The position numbers and the translations under genes were made by a program. The notes under the pieces were generated by a model that saw nothing but the letters and a program-made list of their open reading frames with translations, did not search any database and had not been told where the DNA came from. Shown here piece by piece: positions 43,247 through 52,566 of a stretch of DNA of 64,000 nucleotides; within the stretch, counting starts at the first letter, position 1; each line of letters starts with the position of its first letter. Source of the DNA: Salinibius halmophilus. Its GTDB lineage: Bacteria; Pseudomonadota; Gammaproteobacteria; Pseudomonadales; Natronospirillaceae. The stretch covers positions 1,200-65,199 of the forward strand of contig NZ_QPEP01000010.1 in assembly GCF_003577475.1 (NCBI RefSeq). Reading direction: 5' to 3'.

Positions 43247-44869
43247 CTACACCCGATAAGCCGACACTTGTTGATTTAGCTTCACTGCTAGTTCAGCTAG
43301 TGTTTTACCAGACATGGCGCTTTCCGAGGCTTGTGTTTGCAGCGTTTGCGACGCATTGTGCAGGGCGTTGACCAAAGCTGCTATTTCTTCGGTCACGGTT
43401 GTCTGCTCATTAGAGGCTGCTGCCACGGTTGTATTCAGTGCGGCAATGTCATTAATCGCGTTCGCGAGCTCCTGCCAGCGCTGTGAAACATTGGCAATTT
43501 GATTAACGACTTCATCGGTTTTTGTTTCGCCACTGCGCATCCTTGATACTGTGCTTTCGGATTCCTGCCTTAGGCCTGCTAGTACATCGGCAATTTCTGT
43601 TGTCGATTCCTGCGTTTTTTGTGCAAGGGCTCTTACTTCATCCGCTACGACTGCAAATCCTCGCCCTTGTTCCCCTGCACGAGCAGCTTCAATCGCCGCA
43701 TTCAGTGCTAGTAGGTTGGTTTGTTCAGCAATGCCGTTGATGACGTTCATCACTTCGTCGACGCGGTTAACACGCACGGATAGCTCACCTACCGCCGAGC
43801 TTGCGTCAACAATTTCTTGTCTTAGGTTGGCCATCATGTTCGACACGGCTTGCATTTGTTTGTCGCCGGTGATGGCCGTTTGATTGGTTTGTTCGGTGCG
43901 CTCGGAAGTTTCGTTAGCACTGCTAGCAATCGCTGCTGCCGAGCTTGATAGCTCTTCAACTGCAGTGGATGCTTGTTCCGTTTGTTGTCGCTGATCGTTC
44001 GCTGAGTTAGCTTGAATTGATGCGTTTTGAGATAGCGCCGATGAGGCTTTGCTAAGCTCATCGGCAGATGTCTGTAGGTCAGCAATCAATTTGCATAGGC
44101 GCTGATGCATCAGCATGGTTGAGGCATTCAGCTGACCAATTTCTCCAAAACCTTTACCGTTAGGTGTATCGGTTAGGTCGCCGTCGGCAATTTTGCGTAA
44201 CGCAGAAGACGTTGCTACTAGTGGGCGAGTGATAAACTTGCTGATTAACCATAATGCTAACAAGACTACGACAATGCTGATCACAACAACCGAGGCGATG
44301 GCTGTGCGCACCAGCTGGGCTGAAGTTTGCTGTAATTCTTGACCGTGCTCTGCAGCTGACGTGGTTAATGCATTGGCCAGCTCATCTAGCCTGGCTGAGG
44401 GTTCGCGATCGATGCCAGACACTGCTTTATCACCAGCTGTGTGATTGTAGTTGGCGGCAGTAAAATCATTAAAACCGCGGCGATAGGCCACCCCCATACT
44501 GTCGTGGGAATCTAAAAATGCTTGTGCATCGCGGCGAAACTCAGGTTTGCTTGCCAAGAGGGGCAGTAGTTGCTGGCCTAGCGATTGAATAATCTGCTCC
44601 TGCTCTTGGAACTGGCGCCAGTACTTTTCACGTTGGTCGGTGTTGGCGCCTCGAATCAACACATTTTTCCACTCTTGCACTTGGCGTTTGAACTCAATAT
44701 TCATTTGGTCGGCGAGTTGGGCTGCTTTGATTTCAATATTCACAACCTCGTCATACTCGTTTAAGTCATTACTAAGACTGTTAATGGCAATGATTGCGGT
44801 GATGGCGAGAATTGCGACGGCGCTGGCCATGATGCCAACGACTGCCTGTTTAATGCTTGTGAGTTTCAT
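43247..44869 (-). CDS. Methyl-accepting chemotaxis protein
   Basis: This 540-residue chemoreceptor has a first membrane helix (about 7-30), a periplasmic helical sensor (about 31-188, [20 protein letters not shown], like 4-helix-bundle or SMP_2-type sensors), a second helix (about 190-212), HAMP (about 212-265) and a signalling domain with the hairpin tip [20 protein letters not shown] and [21 protein letters not shown] sigma-28-type promoter lies upstream. There is no C-terminal CheR-binding pentapeptide (the end is [10 protein letters not shown]). No other chemotaxis operon is in the window. Confidence 0.93.
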   Translation of the reverse strand: MKLTSIKQAVVGIMASAVAILAITAIIAINSLSNDLNEYDEVVNIEIKAAQLADQMNIEFKRQVQEWKNVLIRGANTDQREKYWRQFQEQEQIIQSLGQQLLPLLASKPEFRRDAQAFLDSHDSMGVAYRRGFNDFTAANYNHTAGDKAVSGIDREPSARLDELANALTTSAAEHGQELQQTSAQLVRTAIASVVVISIVVVLLALWLISKFITRPLVATSSALRKIADGDLTDTPNGKGFGEIGQLNASTMLMHQRLCKLIADLQTSADELSKASSALSQNASIQANSANDQRQQTEQASTAVEELSSSAAAIASSANETSERTEQTNQTAITGDKQMQAVSNMMANLRQEIVDASSAVGELSVRVNRVDEVMNVINGIAEQTNLLALNAAIEAARAGEQGRGFAVVADEVRALAQKTQESTTEIADVLAGLRQESESTVSRMRSGETKTDEVVNQIANVSQRWQELANAINDIAALNTTVAAASNEQTTVTEEIAALVNALHNASQTLQTQASESAMSGKTLAELAVKLNQQVSAYRV

Positions 44870-44958
44870 GCTAGCTACCTGTTGTTCTTAAGTGCCGCTC
44901 GCTCGATCCTGAGTTGGCAGTTATTTGAACATTTCGAGTTTATAAAAATATATTCACC

Positions 44959-44985
44959 ACATCGGCAATGCCCTGCCTTTCTTTA
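44959..44985 (-). promoter_or_regulatory. Sigma-28 (FliA) promoter for the chemoreceptor gene
   Basis: On the minus strand TAAAGAAA is followed after 11 bases by GCCGATGT, an almost exact match to the flagellar sigma-28 consensus (TAAAGTTT-N11-GCCGATAA). The TAAAG and GCCGAT cores are perfect and the spacing is correct. The start point would be near 44950, about 80 bases before the receptor ATG. Confidence 0.8.
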
Positions 44986-45024
44986 CTGTAGCAGAACAAT
45001 TTTTAGAGGATGCTAGAAATGGGC

Positions 45025-45053
45025 TTGCAATCGTTTTTATGACTCGGTAGTAT
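45025..45053 (+). promoter_or_regulatory. Sigma-70 promoter for the SRP RNA gene
   Basis: TTGCAA (45025-45030) and TAGTAT (45048-45053) are 17 bases apart. The next bases are GC-rich (TCGCGGC), a discriminator type seen on stable RNA promoters. The expected transcript start near 45060 agrees with the RNA 5' end a few bases later after processing. Confidence 0.7.
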
Positions 45054-45065
45054 TCGCGGCCGTTG

Positions 45066-45175
<110 letters not shown>

Positions 45176-45277
45176 ATTATTTTATCCCCTCGCAACAAAT
45201 TCTAGCCAGTGACGCGTCTACCCGTTAGCATTGAGACCCAATATCTAAACATGCAATGGATGGAGCAATAATAGCCA

Positions 45278-47146
45278 ATGTCATATCAGGTGTTAGCCCG
45301 CAAATGGCGCCCACAAACCTTCGCTGAGTTGGTCGGCCAACAACACGTATTGCAAGCGCTCGTCCATGCCTTGGAAAACAACCGACTACATCACGCCTAT
45401 TTATTCACCGGCACTCGCGGGGTTGGCAAAACAACCATTGCCCGTATTTTGGCGCGTGCTTTAAACTGTGAACAAGGCATATCGCCAACACCGTGCGGTC
45501 AATGCGGTGCTTGTAAAGAAATTAGCGAAGGGCGATTTGTTGACTTGATCGAAGTCGATGCTGCGAGTCGCACGAAAGTAGAAGACACACGCGAGCTACT
45601 GGAGAATGTTCAGTATGCGCCAAGTAAAGGGCGCTTTAAGGTCTATCTAATCGACGAAGTGCATATGCTTTCAACGCATAGTTTTAATGCGCTACTAAAA
45701 ACACTGGAAGAACCGCCTGAGCACGTAAAATTCCTTTTTGCCACGACCGACCCGCAAAAGCTACCAGTCACTGTGTTATCACGTTGTTTGCAGTTTAACC
45801 TGCGCAATATGACCCCAGCGCAGGTATCGGGCTACCTGGCCAATATTTTGGCCAAAGAGTCTATTGGTCATGATGGCGACGCCTTGGACTTATTAGCCAA
45901 TGCCGCACAAGGTTCGATGCGTGATGCATTAAGCTTAACCGACCAAGCGATTGCCTATGGCCGTGGTGAGGTGCGCACCGAACGTGTTGTTGAAATGCTT
46001 GGCACCATTGATCGTGGCCGAGTCGTGAGTCTGGTTGAACGCCTGCTACAGCAAGATGCTGGCCAGTTGTTCCAGCAAATTGAACAAATCGCTTCGATGA
46101 ACCCGGATTACGAACAGGTACTAGATGAAACACTTCGGCTGCTGCACCAGCTCGCGTTAGCACAGGCCGTCCCAAGTATTCTGCGCCATGATGACAAACA
46201 AGCTCAGTTGCAATCATTGCTGGCGAAAACGTCAGCCGAAGACATCCAGCTATTCTATCAATGTGGCTTGGTTGCGCGACGAGACTTAGCCTTAGCGCCA
46301 GACCCACGCATTGGTTTTGAAATGGCGTTCTTGCGCATGTTGGCCTTTGTTCCCAAGCTGCAGTCACCAGAGCGTTTGCAACAGATTAATCGTGAACAAA
46401 ATAGCGAGCCTGAAATCGACCCCGAGCCTGCTGCGACGCAAACTGCCACTGAGCAGGCACCTGAGCCCGTCGTTGAGCTAAAAGCGCAACCAGAAGCGGC
46501 TGAGACGACAGCGGTTGAGCCTGATCTAAGCGATGATGCGCCGCTTGAGGCCGAAGAAGCGCCGCAAGACATTGATTCGGTTGTGGCGCCAGAGGCGTTG
46601 CAGCCTGATTCCCTAGTACCAGAGGTGCCACAGGCTGAGACCGTACTAACAGAACAGTCACCAGAACAGTCACCCGAGCTCGCTCAATCCTCCACGACTG
46701 AAACGCCAGTTGTTACCGAGATTGCTGAGGGGGAGGATAGCAGTGAACGCGATGCTGGGTTTGCCGCCATTTGGCAAACCAAGTTCAACCGCCTTGGTCT
46801 TCAAGGTATGTTAGAATCCATGGTGTTTGACGGTGAAATGCGCCTGGCAGGTAATGGTTGGCAATTAGTGCTCGCACCCGAGCAGCAAGAAATTTGGTCG
46901 GGTGAGCGCACGCAAGCACTGCAAGAGAAATTATCGCAATTTTTAGGGCAGGCGCCATTAACCGTTGCGTTTGATGCCAATCGCCCCAATACCCCTAAGA
47001 AGTGGCAAGCCGAGCAGGCAGCTATCAAAAAGGCGCAGGCGATTGAAGTGTTGCAGCAAACGCAGTTTGTACAGCAACTTGGCACTCAGTTCGCTGGCCA
47101 GTTAGACACCAATACAGTACAACCATCGGAGAGTGAGTATGTTTAA
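45278..47146 (+). CDS. dnaX: DNA polymerase III tau (and gamma) subunit
   Basis: DnaX forms the clamp-loader motor and links polymerase cores. The 622 residues begin [20 protein letters not shown], have Walker [21 protein letters not shown], zinc cysteines (CEQG, then CGQCGAC), [20 protein letters not shown] and [20 protein letters not shown]. Residues about 375-490 are a Pro/Glu/Ala-rich linker, and the C-terminal tau part follows ([19 protein letters not shown]). I see no A-AAA-AAG slip site like the E. coli one, so a shorter gamma form is uncertain. ebfC overlaps its end by 8 bases. Confidence 0.95.
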   Translation: MSYQVLARKWRPQTFAELVGQQHVLQALVHALENNRLHHAYLFTGTRGVGKTTIARILARALNCEQGISPTPCGQCGACKEISEGRFVDLIEVDAASRTKVEDTRELLENVQYAPSKGRFKVYLIDEVHMLSTHSFNALLKTLEEPPEHVKFLFATTDPQKLPVTVLSRCLQFNLRNMTPAQVSGYLANILAKESIGHDGDALDLLANAAQGSMRDALSLTDQAIAYGRGEVRTERVVEMLGTIDRGRVVSLVERLLQQDAGQLFQQIEQIASMNPDYEQVLDETLRLLHQLALAQAVPSILRHDDKQAQLQSLLAKTSAEDIQLFYQCGLVARRDLALAPDPRIGFEMAFLRMLAFVPKLQSPERLQQINREQNSEPEIDPEPAATQTATEQAPEPVVELKAQPEAAETTAVEPDLSDDAPLEAEEAPQDIDSVVAPEALQPDSLVPEVPQAETVLTEQSPEQSPELAQSSTTETPVVTEIAEGEDSSERDAGFAAIWQTKFNRLGLQGMLESMVFDGEMRLAGNGWQLVLAPEQQEIWSGERTQALQEKLSQFLGQAPLTVAFDANRPNTPKKWQAEQAAIKKAQAIEVLQQTQFVQQLGTQFAGQLDTNTVQPSESEYV

Positions 47147-47465
47147 GGGTGGTATGAATCAGCTGATGCAACAGGCTCAGCAAATGCAAGAAAAAATGCA
47201 AAAAGCGCAAGAAGAGGTCGCCAAGGCAGAAGTGCAGGGCGAGGCCGGCGCTGGCATGGTGAAAGTGATCATGAATGGTCGTCACGATGTTAAAAAAGTA
47301 GAGATTGACCCTAGTGTGCTGACAGAAGACAAAGAGTTTTTAGAAGATTTATTGGCTGCCGCGGTCAACGACGCAGTTCGTAAAGTCGAGTCAAATACCA
47401 AAAAGATGATGGATGAGGTGACCGGTGGTATGCAGATGCCGCCAGGTTTTAAAATGCCTTTCTAA
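47139..47465 (+). CDS. ebfC: YbaB/EbfC nucleoid-associated protein
   Basis: The 108-residue protein starts at the ATG at 47139 (a GTG lies two codons earlier). It has the typical [20 protein letters not shown] helical start, the beta core [20 protein letters not shown] and the C-terminal [14 protein letters not shown]. EbfC binds DNA as a dimer and is nearly always between dnaX and recR, as here. It overlaps the dnaX stop by 8 bases and is followed by recR after 19 bases with an AAGGAAG ribosome site. Confidence 0.95.
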   Translation: MFKGGMNQLMQQAQQMQEKMQKAQEEVAKAEVQGEAGAGMVKVIMNGRHDVKKVEIDPSVLTEDKEFLEDLLAAAVNDAVRKVESNTKKMMDEVTGGMQMPPGFKMPF

Positions 47466-47484
47466 TTAAGAAGGAAGCCCTATT

Positions 47485-48087
47485 TTGTCTCCGATCTTGG
47501 ATGATCTTGCCAGAGCGCTGCGCGCCATGCCAGGCATTGGCCAAAAGCTTGCTGATAAACTAGCACTTTCCATGGTGCAGGAGCATCGTGAGCAGGCAAA
47601 CCTACTACACCATACATTAGGTGAGGCACTAGCGCGCATACAGCCGTGCCAGCGTTGCCGCATGGTAAGCGATGCTGAGCTGTGCCACATATGTAGTGAC
47701 CCCCAGCGCGAAGCGACCACCTTATTAGTGGTGGAAACGCCACAGGATGTGCAGGCCTTTGAAAGCGCCGGTGTGCTGTACTGCCGCTATTTCGTGATGG
47801 GTGGTCACCTGTCTATGGTTGATGGTATCGGCCCAGATGAGCTTGGTATTGATCAACTGCTGGCGCTTATTAGCAACGAAGCAACCAGAGAGGTAATTGT
47901 TGCCACGAGTCCAAGCGCGGAAGGCGAGGCGACGGCTGCCTATATTGCCAAACGATTGCAGGACATGCCGGTGAATGTTAGCAAGCTTGCCCGTGGTATC
48001 CCCAATGGTAGTGACCTTGCGGGCATCGACTCAGCAACCTTAGCCAGTGCACTGAAAGCCCGTCAGAATTGGAGAGACCATGACTGA
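47485..48087 (+). CDS. recR: Recombination mediator RecR
   Basis: RecR works with RecO and RecF to load RecA on gapped DNA. The start is TTG at 47485, with AAGGAAG 7 bases before it, giving MSPILDDLARALRAMPGIGQ, the usual N-terminus. The 200 residues include a helix-hairpin-helix motif (LRAMPGIGQKLADKLAL), a zinc site (CQRCRMVSDAELCHIC) and a Toprim domain (LLVVETPQDVQAFE, VIVATSPSAEGEATAAYIAK). It overlaps rnd by 8 bases. Confidence 0.96.
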   Translation: MSPILDDLARALRAMPGIGQKLADKLALSMVQEHREQANLLHHTLGEALARIQPCQRCRMVSDAELCHICSDPQREATTLLVVETPQDVQAFESAGVLYCRYFVMGGHLSMVDGIGPDELGIDQLLALISNEATREVIVATSPSAEGEATAAYIAKRLQDMPVNVSKLARGIPNGSDLAGIDSATLASALKARQNWRDHD

Positions 48088-49222
48088 TTATGTCGTGTTA
48101 GAGAGCTTCGAGGCGTTGCAAAGTGCGGTGAAAAGCTGGCGCACCAAACCGGTCGTAGCCCTAGATACTGAATTTGTTCGCACCAGAACTTTTTATCCCA
48201 ACCTAGGGCTGCTTCAGGTGTTTGATGGTGAGATGACCTTCATTGTTGATCCATTTATCATCGATGACCTAGCACCGTTGGCAGACTTGATGCTTGATGA
48301 GTCTGTACTCAAGGTGCTGCATGCCTGCTCTGAAGACATTGAGCTAATTGACCGTGTACTTGGCGTACTGCCTAGTCATGTTTGGGATACTCAGATTGCC
48401 GCGCAGTTCGCTGGTGAAAGCAACGCCATTGGTTTAGCCAAGCTAGTTGAGCAATCGCTTGGCGTAACGCTACCAAAAGACCAAACACAATCCGACTGGC
48501 TGGCTAGGCCGTTAACACCGCAGCAACTTTTGTACGCCGCTGAAGATGTGCATTATCTTTATGATGTTTATTTAGGCCAGCGCAAGCTGTTAGACGAGAA
48601 AAACTTGTCTGACTGGGTTCTGGAAGATACCGCTCTGCAGGTAGCCAGTAGTTTGCCGCCAGCGCCAGATGACTATTACCAGCGCCTACGCGGTGGTTGG
48701 CCACTTAAAGGCGAGCGCCTGTGGTTGTTAGCGCAACTAGCAAGTTGGCGCGAGCAAACCGCTCGCCAGTTAAATTTGCCGCGCGGGTTTGTGATTAAAG
48801 ATCCGCTGCTGATTGCCATTGCCGAACGACCGCCATCTTCACCCCGCCAGTTGTCAGCAATAAAAGGCATGCCTCAGGCATTTGTACGTAAATATGCCAG
48901 TGCTGTGATGGGCATGGTGCGAGCATCGCAAACGGTCGAGCGTGATCACCTACCCGAGCGCATAGCAGGGCCACTGCCAAGTGCTGGCATTGAACAAATG
49001 AAGGCGGCAAAAAAATTGGTCGCTCAAATTGCTGAACAACTGGGTTTGCCAAGTGAGGTGGTGGCCAAACGCAAACCAATGGAGCAAATGCTGCGCAGTG
49101 GTTTGTTTAGTGGCCAGTACGACATTCCAAAATTTTTCAGTGGTTGGCGCAAAGAGCGTGTTGCGCTGCCATTAATCGATTGCTTTGAGCAAGTTCGCCT
49201 AGGACATTTAGATGAATCGTAA
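48080..49222 (+). CDS. rnd: Ribonuclease D
   Basis: RNase D is a 3'-5' exoribonuclease that trims tRNA and other small RNAs. The DEDDy motifs are present: VALDTEFVRTRTFYP, LHACSEDIELIDRVLG and LLYAAEDVHYLYDVYLG with the catalytic tyrosine. An HRDC domain (residues about 210-290, RQLNLPRGFVIKDPLLIAIA) and a second, weaker helical domain complete the 380-residue protein. It lies in the recR-rnd-ycgL-ycgN set, a widespread order in gammaproteobacteria, and overlaps ycgL by 11 bases. Confidence 0.96.
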   Translation: MTDYVVLESFEALQSAVKSWRTKPVVALDTEFVRTRTFYPNLGLLQVFDGEMTFIVDPFIIDDLAPLADLMLDESVLKVLHACSEDIELIDRVLGVLPSHVWDTQIAAQFAGESNAIGLAKLVEQSLGVTLPKDQTQSDWLARPLTPQQLLYAAEDVHYLYDVYLGQRKLLDEKNLSDWVLEDTALQVASSLPPAPDDYYQRLRGGWPLKGERLWLLAQLASWREQTARQLNLPRGFVIKDPLLIAIAERPPSSPRQLSAIKGMPQAFVRKYASAVMGMVRASQTVERDHLPERIAGPLPSAGIEQMKAAKKLVAQIAEQLGLPSEVVAKRKPMEQMLRSGLFSGQYDIPKFFSGWRKERVALPLIDCFEQVRLGHLDES

Positions 49223-49502
49223 ATTTGTACGAGTGTATAAAACGGCCAAGCGAGAGCAGTTATACCTCTATGTTGACCGTCAAGAAGACCTTAAGCGTGT
49301 ACCCGAGGCATTGTTAGAGCAATTTGGCAAGCCAGTTGTGGCAATGGAAATATTGGTAGATGACTCCAAAGAACTCGCCAAGCTATCTGGCAAGCAGCTG
49401 TTAGAGCACATTGAGCAACAAGGTTTTTATTTGCAGATGCCACCGCAAAAAGAAGATTACATGTTAGACCTATACAAAGCTGAGCGGCGCGATGCGTTCT
49501 GA
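49212..49502 (+). CDS. ycgL: YcgL domain protein
   Basis: The 96-residue protein matches the YcgL family: VRVYKTAKREQLYLYVDRQE, VPEALLEQFGKPVVAMEILV and a C-terminal FYLQMPPQKEDYMLDLYK. The structure of this family is a small alpha/beta fold; no biochemical activity is settled. It overlaps rnd by 11 bases and the YcgN gene by 11 bases, and the three are surely co-expressed. A role in RNA or protein quality control has been suggested only by location. Confidence 0.93.
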   Translation: MNRKFVRVYKTAKREQLYLYVDRQEDLKRVPEALLEQFGKPVVAMEILVDDSKELAKLSGKQLLEHIEQQGFYLQMPPQKEDYMLDLYKAERRDAF

Positions 49503-49926
49503 GTTTTGGACACTGCCACTTAGCGAGCTTGACCAGCAAGAATGGGAAGCGCTCTGTGATGGCTGTGCACTCTGTTGTTTGCAAAAGCTTGAAGACGACG
49601 AAACCAATGAGGTTTGGTACACAGGTGTGGTTTGCCGCTATTTAGACAGCAAATGCCACTGTAAAGTGTATGATCAGCGCCATGAGAAAGTACCGAACTG
49701 CGTGCAACTGACTCAGGCTAGAATTGACGAGTTTCATTGGTTACCGCAAACCTGTGCTTATCGGCTGCGGGCGGAAGATAAGCCTTTGCCCTCATGGCAT
49801 CCATTGTTGGCGGGTTCGCGCAAGAAAATGGTGCGCAAAGGCCAAGATGTTTGGGCGGTTGCAGAAGTAACCGACGATATGGTGCCAGAAGAAGACTGGC
49901 AAGATTGGTTAATATTTAAGGCTTAA
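49492..49926 (+). CDS. ycgN: YcgN-family cysteine-cluster protein
   Basis: The 144-residue protein has the CxxCxxCC-type motif (CDGCALCCLQKLED) and further cysteines (VVCRYLDSKCHCKVY, NCVQLTQARI, TCAYRLR) of the UPF0153/YkgJ-like zinc- or iron-chelating group. The later blocks LPSWHPLLAGSRKKMV and VPEEDWQDWLIFKA identify YcgN. Function unknown. It overlaps ycgL by 11 bases, and the small membrane protein gene begins 1 base after its stop. Confidence 0.93.
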   Translation: MRSEFWTLPLSELDQQEWEALCDGCALCCLQKLEDDETNEVWYTGVVCRYLDSKCHCKVYDQRHEKVPNCVQLTQARIDEFHWLPQTCAYRLRAEDKPLPSWHPLLAGSRKKMVRKGQDVWAVAEVTDDMVPEEDWQDWLIFKA

Positions 49927-49927
49927 T

Positions 49928-50287
49928 ATGATTTATGAAGCATGGTACCAAGGCTCATGGTGGTTGTTTGCGTTGTTCGCTGTGCTGTGTGCCGCTATTT
50001 TATGGCGTTGGGCGAGTACGTTGCGCTGGCCTTGGCAACTACTAATTGTTGGCACACCCCTGATCGCTTTTGCCTTTCCGCTAACCGTTGAAGCCGAAGT
50101 GGACTATTTAGCGCCTGCCTTTATCCAATTTGGTTTTGAGCTGGTCGACTCCGGGTTCGATATCGCCAGCGCTTGGCCGCTTTATCAGCTGCCGGCCTTA
50201 GTACTCCTACTATGGGTGCTGTTATGCATCGGCTTAGCCTTTTTTACCCGTAATCAAGCGACGAGTGAGCAGGACGACCCTCGTTAA
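49928..50287 (+). CDS. Small membrane protein, unrecognised
   Basis: The 119-residue product has membrane segments at about residues 10-28, 36-52 and 87-108, with a tryptophan-rich N-terminal part (YQGSWWLFALF, WRWASTLRWPW). The segment VEAEVDYLAPAFIQFGFELV would lie outside. I do not recognise the family. It directly follows ycgN and precedes the VWA protein by 76 bases; this pair may form a membrane complex, which is only an inference from their order. Confidence 0.75.
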   Translation: MIYEAWYQGSWWLFALFAVLCAAILWRWASTLRWPWQLLIVGTPLIAFAFPLTVEAEVDYLAPAFIQFGFELVDSGFDIASAWPLYQLPALVLLLWVLLCIGLAFFTRNQATSEQDDPR

Positions 50288-50363
50288 AAACCTGTGCTAG
50301 GCTTCAGTCATACGTTTACCTGCCGATACATTGGCTTACGAAAGGTTTATGAAAGGGTGACTG

Positions 50364-52514
50364 ATGCGCCGCTGTCTGCTTGCAATCGTTCTATTTGCCA
50401 CTACTGCGGTGGCACAAGATATTCGCATACTGATTGATATCTCAGGGTCGATGGCGGAAAACGATCCACAAAATCTGCGCCGCCCAGCACTTGAGCTGTT
50501 GATTGAATCCATCCCGACTGGTGCCAAAGCTGGCGTGTGGACATTTGGTCAATACGTTAATATGTTAGTCAAACATGAAACGGTTGATCGAGCGTGGCGC
50601 CGCCAAGCGCGTGCAGAGCTTGATGAGATCGTCTCGATTGCCCAACGGACAAACATCGGCGGCGCACTAGAAACCTCAGCTTACGATCTAAATCCGGTGG
50701 CGCCGAGCGAGCCGGTCACCTACTTGCTCTTAACCGATGGCTTTGTTGATGTAAGCCCAGCACAAGCGCGCAATTTTGCTGAGCGAAATCGCATACTACA
50801 AAACCTGCTACCCAATTTTCGCGACGCCAATGCCACCATACACACGATCGCACTAAGCGAAAGTGCCGACACTCAGCTATTGGATTTTCTTGCCTACCGA
50901 ACCGATGGCGTGTCAACCATAGTGACCTCGGCGGATGATTTGCCGCGTATCTTTGCCGACCTATTGGGTGTGGCGGTCGCCAGTGAGCAAATTCCGCTAA
51001 CCGACGAGCAAGGCTTTGTTGTCGACGACTCTGTTAGTGAAGTAACGGCGCTTATGTTCGTTGAACCAGGCGGCGACCTAATGCTGCAGTCGCCAGCCGG
51101 AGAGATTATTGATCAGGCAACCAATCGCACGGATGTTCGTTGGTATCGTGATCAGCGCTATGCCTTGGTGACTATCGTTGAGCCAGTTGCTGGCGAGTGG
51201 TCGGTGGTGGGCGCATTAGCGCCAGGCAGTCGCGTCAACGTAGTGGCCAACTTATCACTCGATGTTGAACAGCCAATTACAAACCTAGTGATAGGCGAGT
51301 CAATAGACCTTGCAGCCAGCATGGTGGCGCAAGATGTCATACCTGAGCAGATATTGGCACAAACATCGGTTGTAGCACAGCTGTCTGAGCCCGGTCAAAT
51401 GCCGGTAAAAACGCAAACACTTAGCCGCAGTGGTAACCAGTTTACTGGGGTGCTGGATAACTTACCGGGTGGTAGCTGGCGACTGGATATCACTGCAGAA
51501 AGTGGCACGTTTAGCCGTCGACGCAGTTTTTTGGTGACGGTGCGACAGCCGTTTTCTGCCGAAGTCACCAATGCGACGGGTAACTATCAGGCCGTTTTAC
51601 GCAGTCATAGTGAGCGCAACCAAGTGACCCAAGTTCTGGCTGAATTTGATGATGGCAGTGTGGTGGCCCTTAGACCTATAGACGACTATTGGCAGGCAGA
51701 TCTGCCTGCAGCTAACTCTGTTCAGATGGTGGTAACATACGAAAGTGAGGCAGGGCTTAAACAGTGGCGCTCTGGCGTGTTTCCGATGACCAGTGCCGAT
51801 GCCTTTGTGCAACCGATTATGGCGACTGCCACGCCAATGCCTGCGACACCAACACCACAAGCTACCCCTATGGCAACACCAGAGCCGACGCCAGAGCCAA
51901 CAGTTGAGCCAACTCCGGAACCAACTCGAGAGATGACGCCGCCCGTATCGCCAACGCTTGAAGTGGATATGTGGGCGCAAGCTGAAGAACAGCAGGGGAT
52001 CAATTGGATTGCGTTTGCTATTGCTGGTGGCATCGGGGTGGCAGTACTGGGTGCAGCTTTTTATCTATTTAAACGCTATGAAAGCAGAATGCGTGAGGAA
52101 GAAAGTATTGAGCTTGCTGATGAGGATGCTGAAGCACCAAGTACTAGCGCGTCCATTGACGTGACACTCGATGACATAGATTTAGACGAATCTATGATAG
52201 ACGATAGCTCTGAATCGTCTGTGCCGACGCCTGAGCCGGACCAAGCACCCGCACCAGAAAGTGAACCTGATGACGATGATTTTTCTGACCTCGGACAGCC
52301 GGAAGAAGATTTACCAGACGACCTAGATAGCTTGCAAAGTGAGCTAGATAAGTTATCGGGCGAAATAGGCGACCCAAATATGGATATCGACGACACCAAC
52401 TTTGACTTGGATGATGAAGACCTTGATGTAGGCGAGGACGCTGCCCCAGGCGATGACTTAGATTCTGGTCTTGATGATGACGACCTCTACAAGCCAGATG
52501 ACGAAGACAAGTAA
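50364..52514 (+). CDS. Membrane-anchored VWA domain protein with Pro/Thr linker
   Basis: The 716-residue protein has a signal peptide (residues 1-17), then a von Willebrand A domain with the MIDAS motif intact (RILIDISGSMAENDP; RTNIGGALETS; LLLTDGFVDVS), a beta-rich region to about residue 485, a Pro/Thr-rich linker (repeats of TPEPT, about residues 490-530), one membrane helix (about 548-568, NWIAFAIAGGIGVAVLGAAF) and a highly acidic cytoplasmic tail of about 140 residues (Asp/Glu-rich). It resembles TIGR03503-type VWA proteins of marine gammaproteobacteria. Likely a periplasmic metal-dependent adhesion or assembly factor. Confidence 0.82.
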   Translation: MRRCLLAIVLFATTAVAQDIRILIDISGSMAENDPQNLRRPALELLIESIPTGAKAGVWTFGQYVNMLVKHETVDRAWRRQARAELDEIVSIAQRTNIGGALETSAYDLNPVAPSEPVTYLLLTDGFVDVSPAQARNFAERNRILQNLLPNFRDANATIHTIALSESADTQLLDFLAYRTDGVSTIVTSADDLPRIFADLLGVAVASEQIPLTDEQGFVVDDSVSEVTALMFVEPGGDLMLQSPAGEIIDQATNRTDVRWYRDQRYALVTIVEPVAGEWSVVGALAPGSRVNVVANLSLDVEQPITNLVIGESIDLAASMVAQDVIPEQILAQTSVVAQLSEPGQMPVKTQTLSRSGNQFTGVLDNLPGGSWRLDITAESGTFSRRRSFLVTVRQPFSAEVTNATGNYQAVLRSHSERNQVTQVLAEFDDGSVVALRPIDDYWQADLPAANSVQMVVTYESEAGLKQWRSGVFPMTSADAFVQPIMATATPMPATPTPQATPMATPEPTPEPTVEPTPEPTREMTPPVSPTLEVDMWAQAEEQQGINWIAFAIAGGIGVAVLGAAFYLFKRYESRMREEESIELADEDAEAPSTSASIDVTLDDIDLDESMIDDSSESSVPTPEPDQAPAPESEPDDDDFSDLGQPEEDLPDDLDSLQSELDKLSGEIGDPNMDIDDTNFDLDDEDLDVGEDAAPGDDLDSGLDDDDLYKPDDEDK

Positions 52515-52566
52515 GCCGCAGTGATTAGCGTTATAATGTTGGCGAATAAACACGAGACGATAGGTT

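Noticed and set aside
45861-46572. Long minus-strand frames in dnaX
   Set aside because: They mirror the repetitive, GC-rich linker of dnaX and show no family signals.
51820-51960. CRISPR or tandem-repeat array suspected in the VWA gene
   Set aside because: The repeat is the coding of a Pro/Thr/Glu-rich linker; units differ in sequence and there are no spacers.
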